Positions 23,557 through 36,763 of a stretch of 64,000 bases of DNA are shown here, piece by piece. This stretch comes from Blastomussa wellsi (Eukaryota; Cnidaria; Anthozoa; Scleractinia; Plerogyridae). Below the pieces are notes generated by a model, which saw nothing but the letters and a program-made list of their open reading frames with translations, was not told where the DNA came from and did not search any database. Location: contig OX393573.1 in NCBI GenBank assembly GCA_947652115.1, positions 11,133,981 through 11,197,980 of the forward strand, written 5' to 3'. Positions within the stretch are counted from its first letter, which is position 1. Each line of letters begins with the position of its first letter. The position numbers were made by a program, and so were the translations under genes.

Positions 23557-26400
23557 TTACCCCAAGAAGGTCCAATACAAATTTGGTACGATTGCCGGTT
23601 TACGAATCCAGGTGAGAGCAACCCGGCAGTTGTTGCCTTTACCTCTCCTCAAGACATGATCGATCCACCTCCATCGCCTTGCCTTGACAGTTTCCGAGAT
23701 GGAACTCTTTCTGGTTCTGTCATAGAGTGACACAATTGGAGATGGTATGTGGCCAGAATATGACACATATTCTTCTAAGACATTTTCGATGGAAAACATC
23801 CAGCTGCTCGATGTCTGCTGATGTGAACCTCTACATTTCAGTGGCGAACAAGAGGACAGAGGTCACACAGCTCTTGAGAATTCTCAGTTTGGTGTGTTTG
23901 CCATACATTTTTGACCTCCAGACAGGATTGAGGACAGCATATGGTGGACCTGGCTCCTAGGTAGATGAGGAAGTTGACATCTTTAACTTCTTGACCATTG
24001 ATGGAAATCACACCTTTGTCTTGTGTTGATGCGGAGTCCAGTATATTGTGGAGGCAGCTGCAATTTTCTTGGAGATCTTTATGCCAGCTTGAGAGGAGGG
24101 CTATGTAGTCTGCATAGTCAAGATCTTCCAGGACTGTGGTGAGCATCAGGGATATAGCTAAGGGCCGGCTACCAGCTAATTTCACCAGCTGAAAGAGAGC
24201 TTATCATCGGCTTAAATTTCACGAGAGAAAACAACGACTCAAAGAAATTTTGCAGCTACAATGGTCAGAAAAGTCGGCTGAGGTTGTTTGTGGGCCGGCT
24301 TTGTAATTTCTTAGCTACATCCCTGGAGCCTCCATGTCAGACCTCTCCTTGCATTGTTGATGCTATTCATTATCCAGCCAGTGTTCATGTTGGATAGAAA
24401 GGCAGATCTAGGCATAATGCAATCCTTCTTGACTCCAGTCTCCAGAGGAAACCAGGCAGATGTACGTCCCCTTTCAACAACACAACAGGTGCTTCCAACA
24501 TACTTGTAAAGCTCCTGTTTATGTTGACAAAGTTATGCAGATCTTGTCTTTTCTCACACTATCAAAAACTATCAAAAGCCTTCTTAAAATCAATGAAACT
24601 GATGAGCAGGGGCATTTGCACCTCAGCACTCTGTTCCAAGATGTTTCTAAGGATGGGGATCTGTTCAGTTGTTTCCCATCCACTATGGTAGGTGGCCTGT
24701 TCTTGTCGTAATCTATTTTCAACTCCCTCCTGCATCCTAGAGAGGAACATTCTGTAGAAGACCTTGTGTGGTACTGAAAGTAAGGATAACCCTCAGTGGT
24801 TGTCACCATATAGATGGGTCACCTTTCTTTGATATTTTTGCCAGTGGTGCTTTCTTCCAGTCAGATGGACCTTGAACTGGTTAAGAGTTTGGCTGAAAAT
24901 GTTCAGCAGCTGGTTTAAGGGGACTGCAGGGCTGGCTTTGTCTGCACCAGGATATTAACCATTCTTCAGTCGAGATATGTCTTGATTCTCAGTTTCTTCC
25001 CAAGCCACATTCAACACTTCACAGAAATGCTCTTTAAACCTATCAAGAACTTCTTCCTCTGTGGTGACAAGTTTACCATCCTTAGTTTGTATTCCAGTGC
25101 TTGGATTCCTGAGGCCTCCACTTAGTAGTCTCATCTTCATGTATAGCTCTTTCAGGTTGTTCTGGTATGTTGCTTATTCTGCTTCTTCCACAATTCTTTC
25201 CAAGGTTTCTCACCTGTGGTCTCTAGATTTCTTCTTCACTTCATTGTCTTCAGCTGGTACATCTGCTGTTTTCTTTCCTTCACGCATTTTCGTTCCTTCA
25301 CACTGAGTGGAAGTTCATGATGTTTTGTTTTAGCTCTCTCCTTTCCTTGATGCAGTTCCAGTTGGAGGACCTCCAAAAATCCTTTCGTGTTCTTGCTCTT
25401 TTTCCAGATGTTTTGGCCACTGCATTCTTGTAGCCTCTGTACCATGTCCGTGCATCATCCACACTTGGACCTTCACTGTCTAGAGCTAAGGCTTCAAAGC
25501 GATTCTTCAGGACTATGCTGACGTTTCGGTTTTGCAAAGGATCTTTTAACTTTGCAATGTCATAGATGGTCCTTGCCATTAGTTTTGGTTTCTTGCCAGC
25601 TTCAGTCATATCTTGCATCTGACAAGATGATGATCACTTGCAGCATCTGCTCCTCACTGTACTTTGACATTGAGAAGTGAGCTCCTAAATCCCCATGTGG
25701 TCAATCTGATTTCTGCCATGGCCATTTCGTGACGTCCATGTATACTTGTGGATGTCACTATGCATGAAACAAGTGCCGCCTATGACAAGGCTCTTTTAAA
25801 TGTAAAGAGCGTTGAAATCTTAGTCCATTATAATTCATGGTGCAAAATCCTTCATTGCTTATTGTGCCTTCTTAGCCAGTGTTGATGGATCCCAGATTAG
25901 CATTTGGATTGCCAAGCAGAATCAATAGGGCGTGGAGTGCTCTGGCATAAATCTCCTTCTGAAGCATCTTGTAGAAGATGTTGTCATTGCTACCTTCATT
26001 TGTGGGAGAGCAGATCTGAATCACTGCCATGTTATTATACGTAGAGTAGGATTGTGCACTGATGATCCTGTCAGTGATGGTGTTCCATTTCATCAGATGT
26101 CTCCTTGTATTGTTACAATCACTAGGGCAGCATCACTGTGGTTGCCTTCTTCACGTCCCGAGTAGACGATTGCTTCGCTTGTGGTTTTCCTCACTTCTCC
26201 AAAACCTGTCCACCTTACTGCACTTAGCACAAGAACGCTCAGATTGCACCTTCTCATCTCCTTCATAACTGCTGTCTTTCAGATGGCATAAATAATTATT
26301 GTTCTGACATTCCAGCATCCCATACTTAAGTGGTATTTGGGTTTGAGGAGGGATCATTCATGCAACCTTGTTGTGGTTCTGGCTTCCTTGCAGCTTTCAC
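23557..26400 (-). pseudogene. Decayed endonuclease-reverse transcriptase LINE (RTE-like)
   Basis: Read leftward, fragments appear in the expected order. An APE-type endonuclease piece lies at about 26357-25872 (a QICSPTNEG block and an LLILLGNPNA block where GDFNA is usual). A linker follows at about 25618-24955. A reverse-transcriptase finger/palm piece lies at about 24750-24562 (HSGWETTEQI, FIDFKKAFDS). A palm piece lies at about 24185-23838 (LEDLDYADYIALLS, so the catalytic YADD is YADY), and a C-terminal piece at about 23799-23557 (RRWRWIDHVLRRGKGNNCR). Frames shift between pieces and stops intervene. The clade assignment to RTE-like elements is from recollection of the motif style. Confidence 0.7.
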
Positions 26401-26691
26401 CTGGAGCAATCATTGGCGCTCATAGAAAACTTGGGCTTGTAGTCTAATTGTTAATTGGCGCTCCACCCCAGTGGAAGAAACCTTCATCTGAGATGTCACA
26501 GGCCACCCAGGTCTGATCGTGGATAGCACCTGCTACTGATGTAGTTTCTGTATCAAGAATAGACCCACGCCCTTCTGACTAGGTCATGGAACAAATGATG
26601 AACAGTTTTCCTAATGCAATCAATAGCCAGAATTTGGTGAAAAGGAGAAATAAAAGGTGAAATGCGTTTCTTACTGGTACAGAAGTGTATT

Positions 26692-27437
26692 TCAGCGAAA
26701 AAAATATTTTGGTGTTAGGTGCACTTTAATGATTGAAGATTGCACCATAACCAAGTGAATCAGCTGCATTGCTTGAAACATGACAATCAGGAAGGGGAGC
26801 ACACTGAGGGGAGAGCAGAAAACTGAGGTCATCACATGAAAGCAAAAATCCACGCCACCAAGAAAGGTCTCGATGAAACTCATGGTTGAGTGCAATCGGA
26901 TGATTGTCACTTCTAAAGGCAGACAGCAGATTTATCATACAGCAGGTATGCTGCTGGAGGATAACTTTGCAGGCATGTTGGAGATTACCAGCTCCTTCTT
27001 TGTGCAGGGCTGCTTTCAAGACAGGACTCCAGAAGGCTGGCAATGTGATCATACTTTTCATGCAGAAGAGGGGCCCTGAAGCAAATCCAACACAATGCCA
27101 AGCACAGTCCTACAAATGGAGGGCCTCTCCATTTTCTCCAGTAGAAGGGGGATACCCCATTCCCCAAAAGCTGCACACAAGTGTCAACATTGTTCTGGTA
27201 AATAGGCAGATTAGGGGAATGGCAATGTAAAAGCTGGTGCCGTCAAGAGTGGGTGCTGGCTAGGCTAAAGCTGAGACGATGACCAGGTAAGATAATTGTA
27301 TAAATCAAATTCATCCGGGACCACTCCACCACACCAGAAGCGGCAGCATCCTTGTGAAAAGCCAAATTGTAATGGAACCAGGACTTCCCAGGAAACTGGA
27401 GAGAGGTTTTGAGAATCAAAAGTTTACACTGCATCAT
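26692..27437 (-). pseudogene. Decayed DIRS-type reverse transcriptase/RNase H
   Basis: Minus-strand pieces resemble the RT-to-RNase H region of DIRS-like retroelements: LQHACKVILQQ, then FRSDNHPIALNHEFHRDLSWWRGFL, then a degenerate start of RNase H. The region is interrupted by frame changes and lacks an intact catalytic core. Together with the recombinase remnant at 1-568 it indicates that DIRS-type elements have been active in this genome. Confidence 0.55.
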
Positions 27438-27539
27438 TTTATCCCATTAATTTAGCGTGGTGCCCGGTTGCTTTTTGGGATGCTTCACTCTGAGCCACTC
27501 TGTTTCTAGTTGGTTTTAATCTCTTAAGATGTGGAGTAA

Positions 27540-28170
27540 TTCTTGCGCATCTGTTATGCTGATGATACATGTACATAAATTTATGTTGCCTTAGTCCAAA
27601 TGACAAGTCTGACCAACATCTTGTGGTGAAAAGTATCGAACACTACATTGTACCTAAGGGATGGATGGATGTTTAACAATAACCTTGAACTGAATGATGA
27701 CGAAACTGAACTCCTTATTATTGGGATGCCACAACAACTGGAGAAGTTGGATATTGTCAGTATTTGTGTTTGGAATATGAAGAGCCAGCCTGTGCCACTG
27801 TGAGAAATCTTGGCTCCTGGTTTGATTCCAGGCTGTCTAGGCATGGCAACACACATCACAAAGATCTGTAGCTCTTCTTTTTGTTACATACACAATATTT
27901 GCCGTATCACGAAATATCTTTCACAACAGTCGACTGACGCACTTGTCCATGCCTTCATCACCAGCTGTATAGATTACTGCAACAACCTTCTGTATGGATT
28001 ATTGCCCAGATTGCTTGGTAAATAAACTACAATGGATACAGAATGCTTGTGCACGACTGGTCTTCAAAGAACAAAAATTCTGCATAATATAATGCCACTC
28101 ATCTATAAATTACCAGTACATTGGTTACTGATAACTCATTCCTTTATAAACTTGGTTTGGTTACCATGAC
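27540..28170 (+). pseudogene. Decayed Jockey/CR1-like reverse transcriptase C-terminal part
   Basis: Plus-strand fragments in shifting frames include LNSLLLGCHNN, SWLLV around a degenerate NLG-x-FD step, THITKICSSSFCYIHNICRI, SQQSTDALVHAFITSCIDYC and NNLLYGLLP, the standard thumb-region order of Jockey/CR1-type LINEs. Several stops and frameshifts make it a dead copy, and no 3' tail was recognised. Confidence 0.65.
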
Positions 28171-28352
28171 CTTATGCATTTCTTTGGTGCGGAAAGTGAG
28201 TCCCTCCAGCATTTACACCTACTCATCACCTGTCCACTTACCAAAAGGGTTTGGCTGGACTTTATTGATTGGCATAGAAATGCCAATATAGCTTTATAAC
28301 TCGCGATACTACACAACAAAACGTCTAATAAGATATATAAACTATCGAATAG

Positions 28353-28397
<45 letters not shown>

Positions 28398-28410
28398 GTA
28401 TAACTTACAA

Positions 28411-28596
28411 TATAATTTGGTTTTATCAACTGTGTTGATAATGTGATTTGGCCATTGTAAAGAGATTCAAGAGCTGATGTTTTGAGCGTTAGCAGAGTAT
28501 CTCCGACGAAGGGCTAACGCTCGAAACGTCAGCTATCGAATCTCTTTGCGGTGGCCAATTCACATTATCAACCCAGTTGATAAAACCAAATTATAT
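28411..28596. repeat. Foldback palindrome
   Basis: The left part TATAATTTGGTTTTATCAAC pairs with the right part ending GTTGATAAAACCAAATTATA. The inner blocks also pair (TTGATAATGTG-GGCCA-AAGAGATTC and its complement, and AGCGTTAG around CTCCGACGAAGGGCTAACGCT). Arms are about 75-85 nt with mismatches. It is a short non-autonomous foldback repeat. Confidence 0.75.
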
Positions 28597-28933
28597 TTAT
28601 ATAAACTATCGACTGCAGCGTATTGTTGGTGACTTAATAAAGAGTTTTGGCCGTCAGCTAGTAATTTGTGGTCACGAAAATCGTTCCTCCTTCTGATGAC
28701 GGAACTCATCACGGTTGTAGATTAACAGGAATTAGCAGAAAGATAAAAAGACAGTCGTTGGCAAGGTGATCTAAATTTTTCAGTGTATTGCCACCTTGCA
28801 GAAAATCGGCTGTGCCTCGTTGACTATTCGCTCATAGAAAACTTGGGCTTGTAGTCTAATTGTTAATTGGGAAATTCTGGTTGCCAGTTTATTTTCCTGA
28901 CAATTCATTTGCACCCATTTATACTAATAGGTG

Positions 28934-30223
28934 CAGGGTTTCAAAATTAAAAAAATCCTTTGGTCGCCAAATAGACTAAGTGGTAAAAAATAGTCACCAA
29001 ATTCAAATGTTTAGTCGCCAGATTGCATTAAAAGAGACATAATTCATAGCCATGCATGAGGCATTATAGGGTTTGCAAAGCATTATAGGGTGATTTCAAA
29101 CTCCTCCAAGTTTTACGTTGGGAGAGAAACTTTCAAAGCAAAGCAAAAGGATGAAATGACTTCTTTTCTTATTTTGAATGCTTAAGAAGCAAGTACAGTA
29201 AAAACCCGCATTTGAGAACCTAGTGGTTGAAGAACCTGCTGGCAGAAATTTGCCATTTTAATACCCCAAAATAATTTATAAGAACCTTTTTAGCCAAGCA
29301 AATATAAGCAGGTTCTTATATGAGGATTGTAGTACATGTACATTTTAATGCACAGCTCTTGTTGAAAAGATGCTTTTACCAGTAACTACCTATACATTTT
29401 TAGTCACTTTTGTTTGCTGTATCACTATACAGCAGGCACAAACCCAATTTTTTTTTTTCCGGTAATCAACAGCTTTTTCTTCCCATATAAATTAAGAACT
29501 TGATAAACAACCTACTCGGCCTAAATTGCCAGTAACAACCCCAAAATACAAGAACCTATTTTGCCATACTGTAAAAAAATGTAGGTTCTTACACGCGGGT
29601 TTTTACTTCATTAAAATTTCTGTAGGTACTCAATGTCTGAGAAAAGGGCTATTATGCATTGTCAATACAAAGAAATGTAGTAGCCATTTGGCGACAAAAC
29701 CAGAACTTTTAGTAGCCAGGGATGAAATTTTAGTTGCATTGGTGACCATATTCGTCGCAAGGGCTTGACCACTCTTGATCCAGAGTTTACACACAGTTTC
29801 ATCATCCTAAAACAACTCTGATCACCAACACAAAATCAATGAATCCAATTAGACTTTGATGTAATGACACCCTCAAAAGAAGAATGATTGTGTGGCTCTA
29901 GAGAATAATCCACACCCCCACCACAGAGGGAACTGAAAATTGCAGAAGGGTGGGGGTGGGAGGAAATGCTGGAGAGGAGTTGGTGAAATTGCATTCAAGT
30001 TTGATGCACTGCAACTTAGTTTCACAATCGCTTCTTACCAATACGGTAGATAGTTCAGGGATTTCAAAATGTTTTGAAGTAGGCGTCATCTACTGGAAGC
30101 GTAGGCGGCTATTAAGTGAGGTTTTTGGTCTCAAGTTGATTGCTATGACCAGAGTAGCCGGCGGCATAATAGTCAAGTAGCCAGTGGAACTCCGGTAGCC
30201 GCCGGCTTGTTTTGAAACCCCTG
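28934..30223. mobile_element. Possible TIR element with CAGGGTTTCAAAA ends
   Basis: The left end CAGGGTTTCAAAA and the right end TTTTGAAACCCCTG are inverted near-copies about 1.3 kb apart. Internal GTCGCCA and TAGTAGCCA motifs resemble those in the element at 20901-21557. No target-site duplication or transposase is visible, so this is tentative. Confidence 0.4.
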
Positions 30224-33200
30224 ATAGTTTATACAAAAAACAGGGCTGTCATTAAGGGCTGTAACCCATAACACCTGTTACACCTCAGTATGCTTGATTT
30301 TCCCGTGGTGCTATGGGTGAAATTGCTTGTTATTGATAGAATTTAACCATGTGCACAAAGTAACAAGTTTGCTACGGGTGTGAAGAACGAGGCTACAGGT
30401 GATGCAAAACTTAATTACAGACCTGCAAAAACATAGCACCCAAGGTTTTTGATACATAATCAGTTTACATTTTGAACAGGTTTTATTTCTCCTAAAAGCA
30501 CACTAAAAGCTAACAAGTTCAAATGAATCATCCATATTGTTCTGTAGATTTGTGAAACGAAAATAATAGATCCATTATACGCAAAAATGTCACATGGTTT
30601 GGCCAAAACTAACTGATGGCAGGCAAAATTTCTCCCCAAACTGCTGTAACTTGTTCAATGACCATGCATGCTGGAATAGGAAAAAACTGAACTCACCTAA
30701 GTTAACTTCAATTTCTAGGATGTAGAGAACCAATGTTTTCCAGTAAGGGCTGGTTTCCTCACACACTGTACATCTTCAGTGAGTTACACAGCCAAGAAAC
30801 TATCAGGAGTAAGATAGCAAAATGCAAATAAGTTAGTGGTGAAATAATTATATTAATTAATAGGGTTAAATTAAGAAAGATATAGATTGATCAACCAGTC
30901 AATCAGTCAGTCAACCAGTCTGATTGACCCGAATCATTCTGATTGGCCTAAACGAGCCCATTTATAGCTACATTATTCCACAGATCAAATGTCATGATTG
31001 GGTAATGCTAATAAATCAGGTTAATAACAAAATTAATAGATTCCATGTGGCCGTGTTCAGCAATAGATCACTGATGATGTGAAAATGTAGTAGGAACAAC
31101 TAGATGCATGACTGCGTGCACTCGGGCTGCTCTTTTTCACTGAAACTTGATTTTTATGTATAAATATAGATTAATTACAAAACCGCGATAACTCTGTGTC
31201 ACCTTATGTACAGCTATGAAAGTGTTTTATACCTACATGTATGTGACAAGATCGAATGGTTGCCTGTGAATTTGCATATTTATAGAAGTTTCCATATAAT
31301 TTCTGGTTCGTAAAATTGAAATGCAGAGATAGTTGGAGCCTCTGACTTCCGCTGACTTGGATTGAATAGACAATAAAATGTATTCTATGATTGCCCACCC
31401 CGGCAAAGTTATAACTTTGCACTTTATAATTTGAAGCTCGTGTATTTCAACTTTTGTTTATTGACATGTACACGGATCACTCATAAATGTTCGCTCGTAA
31501 ATTGATCTCTCGTAAGGCACGCGGACTGACCCGTTCCGAACATGCTCAACGTCCTTCACCGTGGGCCTACCGCGAACGGCGTGTTCGTTTCTATGTGATT
31601 TCAGCTCCCTTGAAGTCATGGAGTCGGTGCTACAATAAACTTTCAAACAACTTCTGCTTTCCATGTGCTCAGCGATGTGCAGAGCGCTGAGCGACCGCTC
31701 ACCTACTCGACGCATGCGCTTTAAAGCCCAGACTGCGATTTGTGACTGAACGTGGAAAAAGAAAATAATGCCGAAATTACAACTCGGCGAGCCCGAGTAA
31801 AAAGTGACACACAAGGCGATAGCCAAATGGGTCTGATGTTCTTACTACATTTTTTTACATTTTACATTTTTACATTTTTTTTTCCTTTTTTTGTTAAAAT
31901 ATATGTTGAACATGCTATTTCAGTGCTTTCAGTAAGATATATTGTATTTGTAAAATATATTGTATTTCTTAGAGTTATTGTTCAGGTAAGTACTATGGAT
32001 ATATGAAACAATCACCGCAAGTTTCAATGTGAAGTTTAATATTCTCGCATATCCGCAATCGTTTTAACAACACACGTACGTGTGGGCAATTTGTCCATAA
32101 TGTTTGAAATAGGCTTACAAAATCAAATGTACTAATTCCAGACAAATCTTTCTAACTGTGAAAGACGAAAAAGCAGCTTTAGTCAAGGGCAATTTTTTGG
32201 ACTGATTTTTAGGTCGTGAGAGGTCGACTTATACATGGGTAAATACGGTATATTATTGAATTTGGTGGGTTTATTTTTCTGTAGTGCCCACTGACAGGTT
32301 CTTGACAAAGTTGATTTGCTGGCAAAGAGTGAGATTTTTGACGGCATAGCCATCGTTTGTGAGCTCTGCTGCTTAGTCAGAGTCTACGCTACTCTCTGAA
32401 TCACTCTCAGGAAGTGTAAATAGTGTTACGGCCATTGCTATTTCTGAATCTATACATTGTGCGACCACTCATCATCATTGCTCTCAGTCTGAACTGAGGC
32501 TTTCTTGGTCCACGACTTCCTGTGTGTAGATAGCGTTCTCGAGTTGTACACCAACACCTACACGCTTAGCAGCACTCATATCTTTCCCTGTAGCATGTCG
32601 GAGAACTAAAGATGCTAAATTGATTTCAAAGACTATGAAATTTCTCACACAAATTCTTGACGATCCTCAATATTGATTCGTCCGCCGATGTCCACCATGT
32701 TTAAGGAAGTACCATGGAAACGAGGTGCCAGAAATCAGAAGGTATGTTATGTGAAGTATGTTGGAGTGTGACTGTCAGTGACCAAGATGTTTACGACAAC
32801 GCAAACTAAATCAGGTACCACTAACTTGCAGCGTATTCAGCGATAAAATCACAAGGGAGAGTATAAATCGAAGAATTGTTCTGTTTTTAACGTTTTTATT
32901 AGTTTTCAAATAAAAATCAAGGTGAATTGTTTGTTCCTATTTATTTGTTCATTGCACGTTAATGCAGGTCAAATAGCTGGCGATTTGGGAGAGAGTACCC
33001 GCCGGAGCTCCGGTGGGTGCCGGGTATTATTGAAAGCACTCTATTTAGCCGAATGGCTATAGGCCTGGGTGGCTCTTGCTCCAGAGAATTTATTTTTCCG
33101 TTGCCGGTGACCAGACCCATGCCCCTACTCGGCCAATGTGGATCCACTCGGCCAAACTTTGGGGTAGTGTAGCAGCTATCCAAAACTACTTTTGTTTGTT

Positions 33201-36118
33201 ATTGTAAGTAGCTTCTATTCTTTTCAAGACAGTCATTGTTTCAATTGATGAGTCTTTTGTTTAGGGCTACGGCATCAAACCAATCACATTACATGTTTGG
33301 AAAGCTGCTCCATCGCCCAAACTTTGAATCACACAACCTGTGATGTTTATTCGCCAAAAGCTGTTGAAACATTAATGTACGGAAAAAGTTACGTCATTCA
33401 CGGAATTTGTTTACCTGGTAAAAACATTCCCACACGTCTCCGTGTTATTCCTTTTGAATTGGCGGATTGATCTAAAGCTGTAGCCATTTCTAGTCAGCTG
33501 TCATTTATTTTGAATTTTAAGTTCTCGTTGAGACTAGTTGGCTATCTGTTTAGTATGAAATACACATTTTGTGTCAAGCGGTATGACAAAGACCAAAGAG
33601 ACAAATTATATTTGATGACTTCTTGTCTTGGAGGATTGCAATGTTTGACCTCGTATATCTGAATGTTACACTTCAACATCAATTTTTGCTGAATCACAAT
33701 ACCATGAATGGGGAATAATGTTGAAAGACCTGTCTGCATTCCATTTGCTTTTTCAAGTAAAATAGTGGCCAGTTAAGATTTTCTCATATTTGCCGAATTT
33801 TTTTTCCCTCTTTGGCTTTCGAATGAACAGAATTTCGTTTTTGTACCATTAAGCAAGAGCTTGTGTTTATTTCTATACAGTAAAATAGATATTTGAAAAG
33901 TCTCAGCAGGAATTTGACAGCTTATACTACAACCTTTTTTGTCTAGCGCGACTCCTGAAAATGATTGAATGTCGACTGATGACCGGCTAAATGAATACTG
34001 ATGAACGTTTCTGATTTCGGGTACGCTTTCGAAAGTGGAGTGCAAGCCTTTACAGGTACAGTATGTTTGATTGTTGCTTTAATTGCTGCTTTTCTCAAAT
34101 GCCGCCATTAAATAGAATACAAGCCCGTGTGGCATCATTAATTTTAAGAGCGCCGCTTCACGTTCCATACGAACATCTTGTTTAATTCAGTCTTAGCTGT
34201 AATCCTTAGTTATTAGTCTTAGAGTGCATTCAGATGTAAAATCTGTCATATGGATTTGTTGAAATTCGCAATACTATAAATTAAGTTATGACATCACAAA
34301 AATTTATGATGTCATAGCATTTTAACTAGTGGGAATGTCCACAAATCCATACTAGAGTTTGCATCTGAATGCACTTTGTCCATTGGCTTTGGTTTCATCC
34401 AAATGGAAAGTTCAGAAAAAATCAGCAGAGTCGCGCAGTTCCTGTCATTAATCTTTTGGCTCAATATTAATGTTAGGGTAAAGTGCCCTAAGCAGTTCCA
34501 ATTCATTACCCCCCCCCCCCCCCCCATAAAACGTGTGAAGAAAACCGTCGTTATTTTTATAGGGGAGTTCATCCCCCACCCCATCCCCCCTCCCCCTCCA
34601 GGGCAACAACCCCACAACCAACTGCAAAGCAGGATACGCTTTGCCCGGGAACTAACAGGGATAAAAACGCGTATATAACAATATAAACTGAAACGTACAA
34701 TAATTTTACTCTGATTTTCCGATGTAAATTAACGCTTACCTGTTTTAATAAACCAGTACTCAGGGTTGCATCTCGCGCCAACACCACTCTCCAGTGACAC
34801 ACTTGACCTGAATATCAACAGAAAACAAAATGAGAAATTAAAAAAATCATCCCCTAAGAACAAAACGAGGCAATGAAACATGAAAACAAGCTAAAGTTTG
34901 GGTTATTATGGGATAACCTTGGATTTTCGCTCCACGTTTTCAGTTCACCACAGCACGACAACATGGACGAACTACTCTTGCTAAGAATGATGGGAGGTAT
35001 CACGAAGCTCGCGCGTTACCCACGCGAGTCTGCGTCTGCCCTGGGTGTGTTGATTCGAGGGCCGGTTTCTCGAAAGCTCTGTCTGTATCAAAAAGTCTGA
35101 AACTTTGTATGAAAGGAACCACTGTTCATATCAAAAACATGTGAATAAAATAGCTCTGTATAATCAGACGTTTTGAGATTTTCTATGGTTTCAGGGTGCG
35201 AAAACGTTTCGTGACCTTCGAGAAACCCTATTTCTGGAATAAGAATAGATTGCTTTGGAATAACCCAAATGTCCGTTCGATAGAGTCGCTAATTTATATT
35301 CCAAGTATTCTGCTCAAGGAAGCGGAATACCCTGAACAGACCGGAATAATGACGTCATTTCAAACAAAAATGGCAGTAGCCTTAATGGCGAAGGAAAAAG
35401 AGCCTTTACTAAAAAAGCAAAATATTAAGCAGTTCAAAGGTGTCCGTCAGCAGATGAAAATTACTTCGCAAACTTCGAAACAGTGTAGCTTGGTACAACT
35501 GTTTCGACGTATCCCACGTTGTGAGCACCTTAGGGAGTTTTAGCAACTAGGATGGCAACAGCAACGAGGACGCCACAAAACAATAGGTTTAATGAGCATT
35601 TTATAGTTTTGTACATTTCTGTGCCGTCATCTGTAAAACAATATCGTGAAATGACCAAATTTTATGTTTTCTCGAGAGCGTGAGCACATGGCGGCAAAGT
35701 TTTCTTTCTTTTTCCTTACTTTAACGCCGTTCATAGTAATTTAGTTCCTGGACAATTGGTCAGCATTTTCCAAGTCAAGCAGAGTTCAATAATTGCACAG
35801 TAATTGCGAAAGCGTCGCCGTCGCCGTCACCGTCGTCGTTTCTAAAACTCTGGGAAGATGGGACAACTCATAGACTTGCATATTTCATATATTTTATATC
35901 TACTAGAACATATTTCCAACGTTGGCGAACTGACATATTTGCGCTGGCGAACTGATTTAGTATATTGGCGAATCGACCACATTGGCGAATAGTGTTGGCG
36001 AATCAACTGGTTAACTGAGGGGTCAGTGGAAAATCGTCCACGAAAAGCTTTTTCGAGAAATTTCTCAACAAATATAAAAATACCGGCAAAATTGCTAGAT
36101 TGCTGTAGTCGGAATGTT
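30224..36118. other. Gene-free stretch with a long C tract
   Basis: No coding region, RNA gene or complete mobile element was recognised in these 5.9 kb. A run of at least 16 C lies at about 34508-34525 and a C-rich tract at about 34571-34602. A short TTGGCGAA microrepeat lies at about 35925-36005. Confidence 0.4.
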
Positions 36119-36120
36119 GC

Positions 36121-36188
36121 TGCTGGGAGAGATTTGAACTCTTGTCCCTGAGTTTACAAGACCAGCGCTCTAGTCAGTGAGGAGTTGT
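36121..36188 (-). pseudogene. tRNA-Thr(TGT)-like pseudogene
   Basis: On the minus strand a TCTTGTAAA anticodon-loop sequence (anticodon TGT) and a B box GAGTTCAAATCTC are clear, but the D-arm/A-box region (TCACTGACTAGAGC) is degenerate and the acceptor stem does not pair well. It is probably a diverged relative of the better copy 80 bp to the right. Confidence 0.5.
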
Positions 36189-36265
36189 CACAGTTTTTCA
36201 CCTTTGTTAAAATAAAAAAGCATCTATTCTAAAAAAAAGAACGCAGGCAAAATTAAAGGAAAGAA

Positions 36266-36338
36266 GCCCCCAGAAGACATTTGAACTCTTGACCCCTGGT
36301 TTACAAGTCCAGTGCTCTAACCACTGAGCTACGAGGGC
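36266..36338 (-). tRNA. tRNA-Thr (anticodon TGT), functional status uncertain
   Basis: Read on the minus strand the 73-nt sequence starts GCCCTCGTAGCTCAGTGG and ends TGGGGGC. The acceptor arms can pair over seven positions if G-T pairs are allowed. The D arm has the A-box TAGCTCAGTGGTTAGAGC. The anticodon loop CTTGTAA is closed by CTGG/CCAG and gives anticodon TGT (Thr). The T arm GAGTTCAAATG is weakened by one mismatch. It may be a true tRNA gene or the head of a tRNA-derived repeat, and the degenerate neighbour at 36121-36188 makes the latter possible. Confidence 0.55.
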
Positions 36339-36757
36339 CAAGTTATCAAAAACAGACGATTAAAAATAAATTTGTAGTGTGATTCGTTTGGAGTAAATTG
36401 TGCAATACGCGTGCAGTTATTCATTTTCTCTCGTTTGTGGAGTCTTGCTTCATGCGCCATCTATGAGAGAGAAAAGACTAAAAAAAAAACTAAGTACAGT
36501 ACGGTCGGGGGAATTATGAAAGTCAGTTTTGGCAAATCATTGTCAATCGCAGCAGTCGAAGAGCGTCCGAATACTTTCATCCAATCAAAAACTAGAACGA
36601 GTGTCAAATTGTATTCCGAAAACAATCGTGCGAAAAAAATACGTCTTGTTGCTTAGCGACTTCAGGTACGAAAACCAGGGGTTCAGTCTCATCTGTGAGG
36701 CGGGATTTGGTTATCAACTGAAAGCTAATGAGTTTTTAGTGCTAGTTTATTGATTCT

Positions 36758-36763
36758 GTTGTT
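36758..36763. repeat. Left target-site duplication GTTGTT
   Basis: The six bases GTTGTT directly precede the left terminal repeat and are repeated directly after the right terminal repeat at 61332-61337. A 6-bp duplication is the known signature of Polinton integration by its retroviral-type integrase. Confidence 0.9.

Noticed and set aside
1588..26400. Treating reverse-transcriptase and recombinase fragments as functional genes
   Set aside because: All lack intact catalytic motifs (YADD as YADY, the recombinase Arg as Cys) or are truncated and frameshifted.
28934..30223. Firm hAT assignment for the CAGGG-ended element
   Set aside because: No 8-bp target-site duplication and no transposase remnant were visible, so only a tentative TIR element is reported.
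31458..31826. 122-residue minus-strand frame, possible host gene
   Set aside because: Composition is mixed, no family motif or splice context is visible, and both strands are open over part of it.
32340..32700. Possible minus-strand start of a short protein near a sequence resembling an element end
   Set aside because: It stops after about 30 codons and no domain could be identified.
35196..35543. 115-residue plus-strand frame
   Set aside because: No recognisable motif, no promoter, and an amino-acid make-up typical of chance AT-rich frames.
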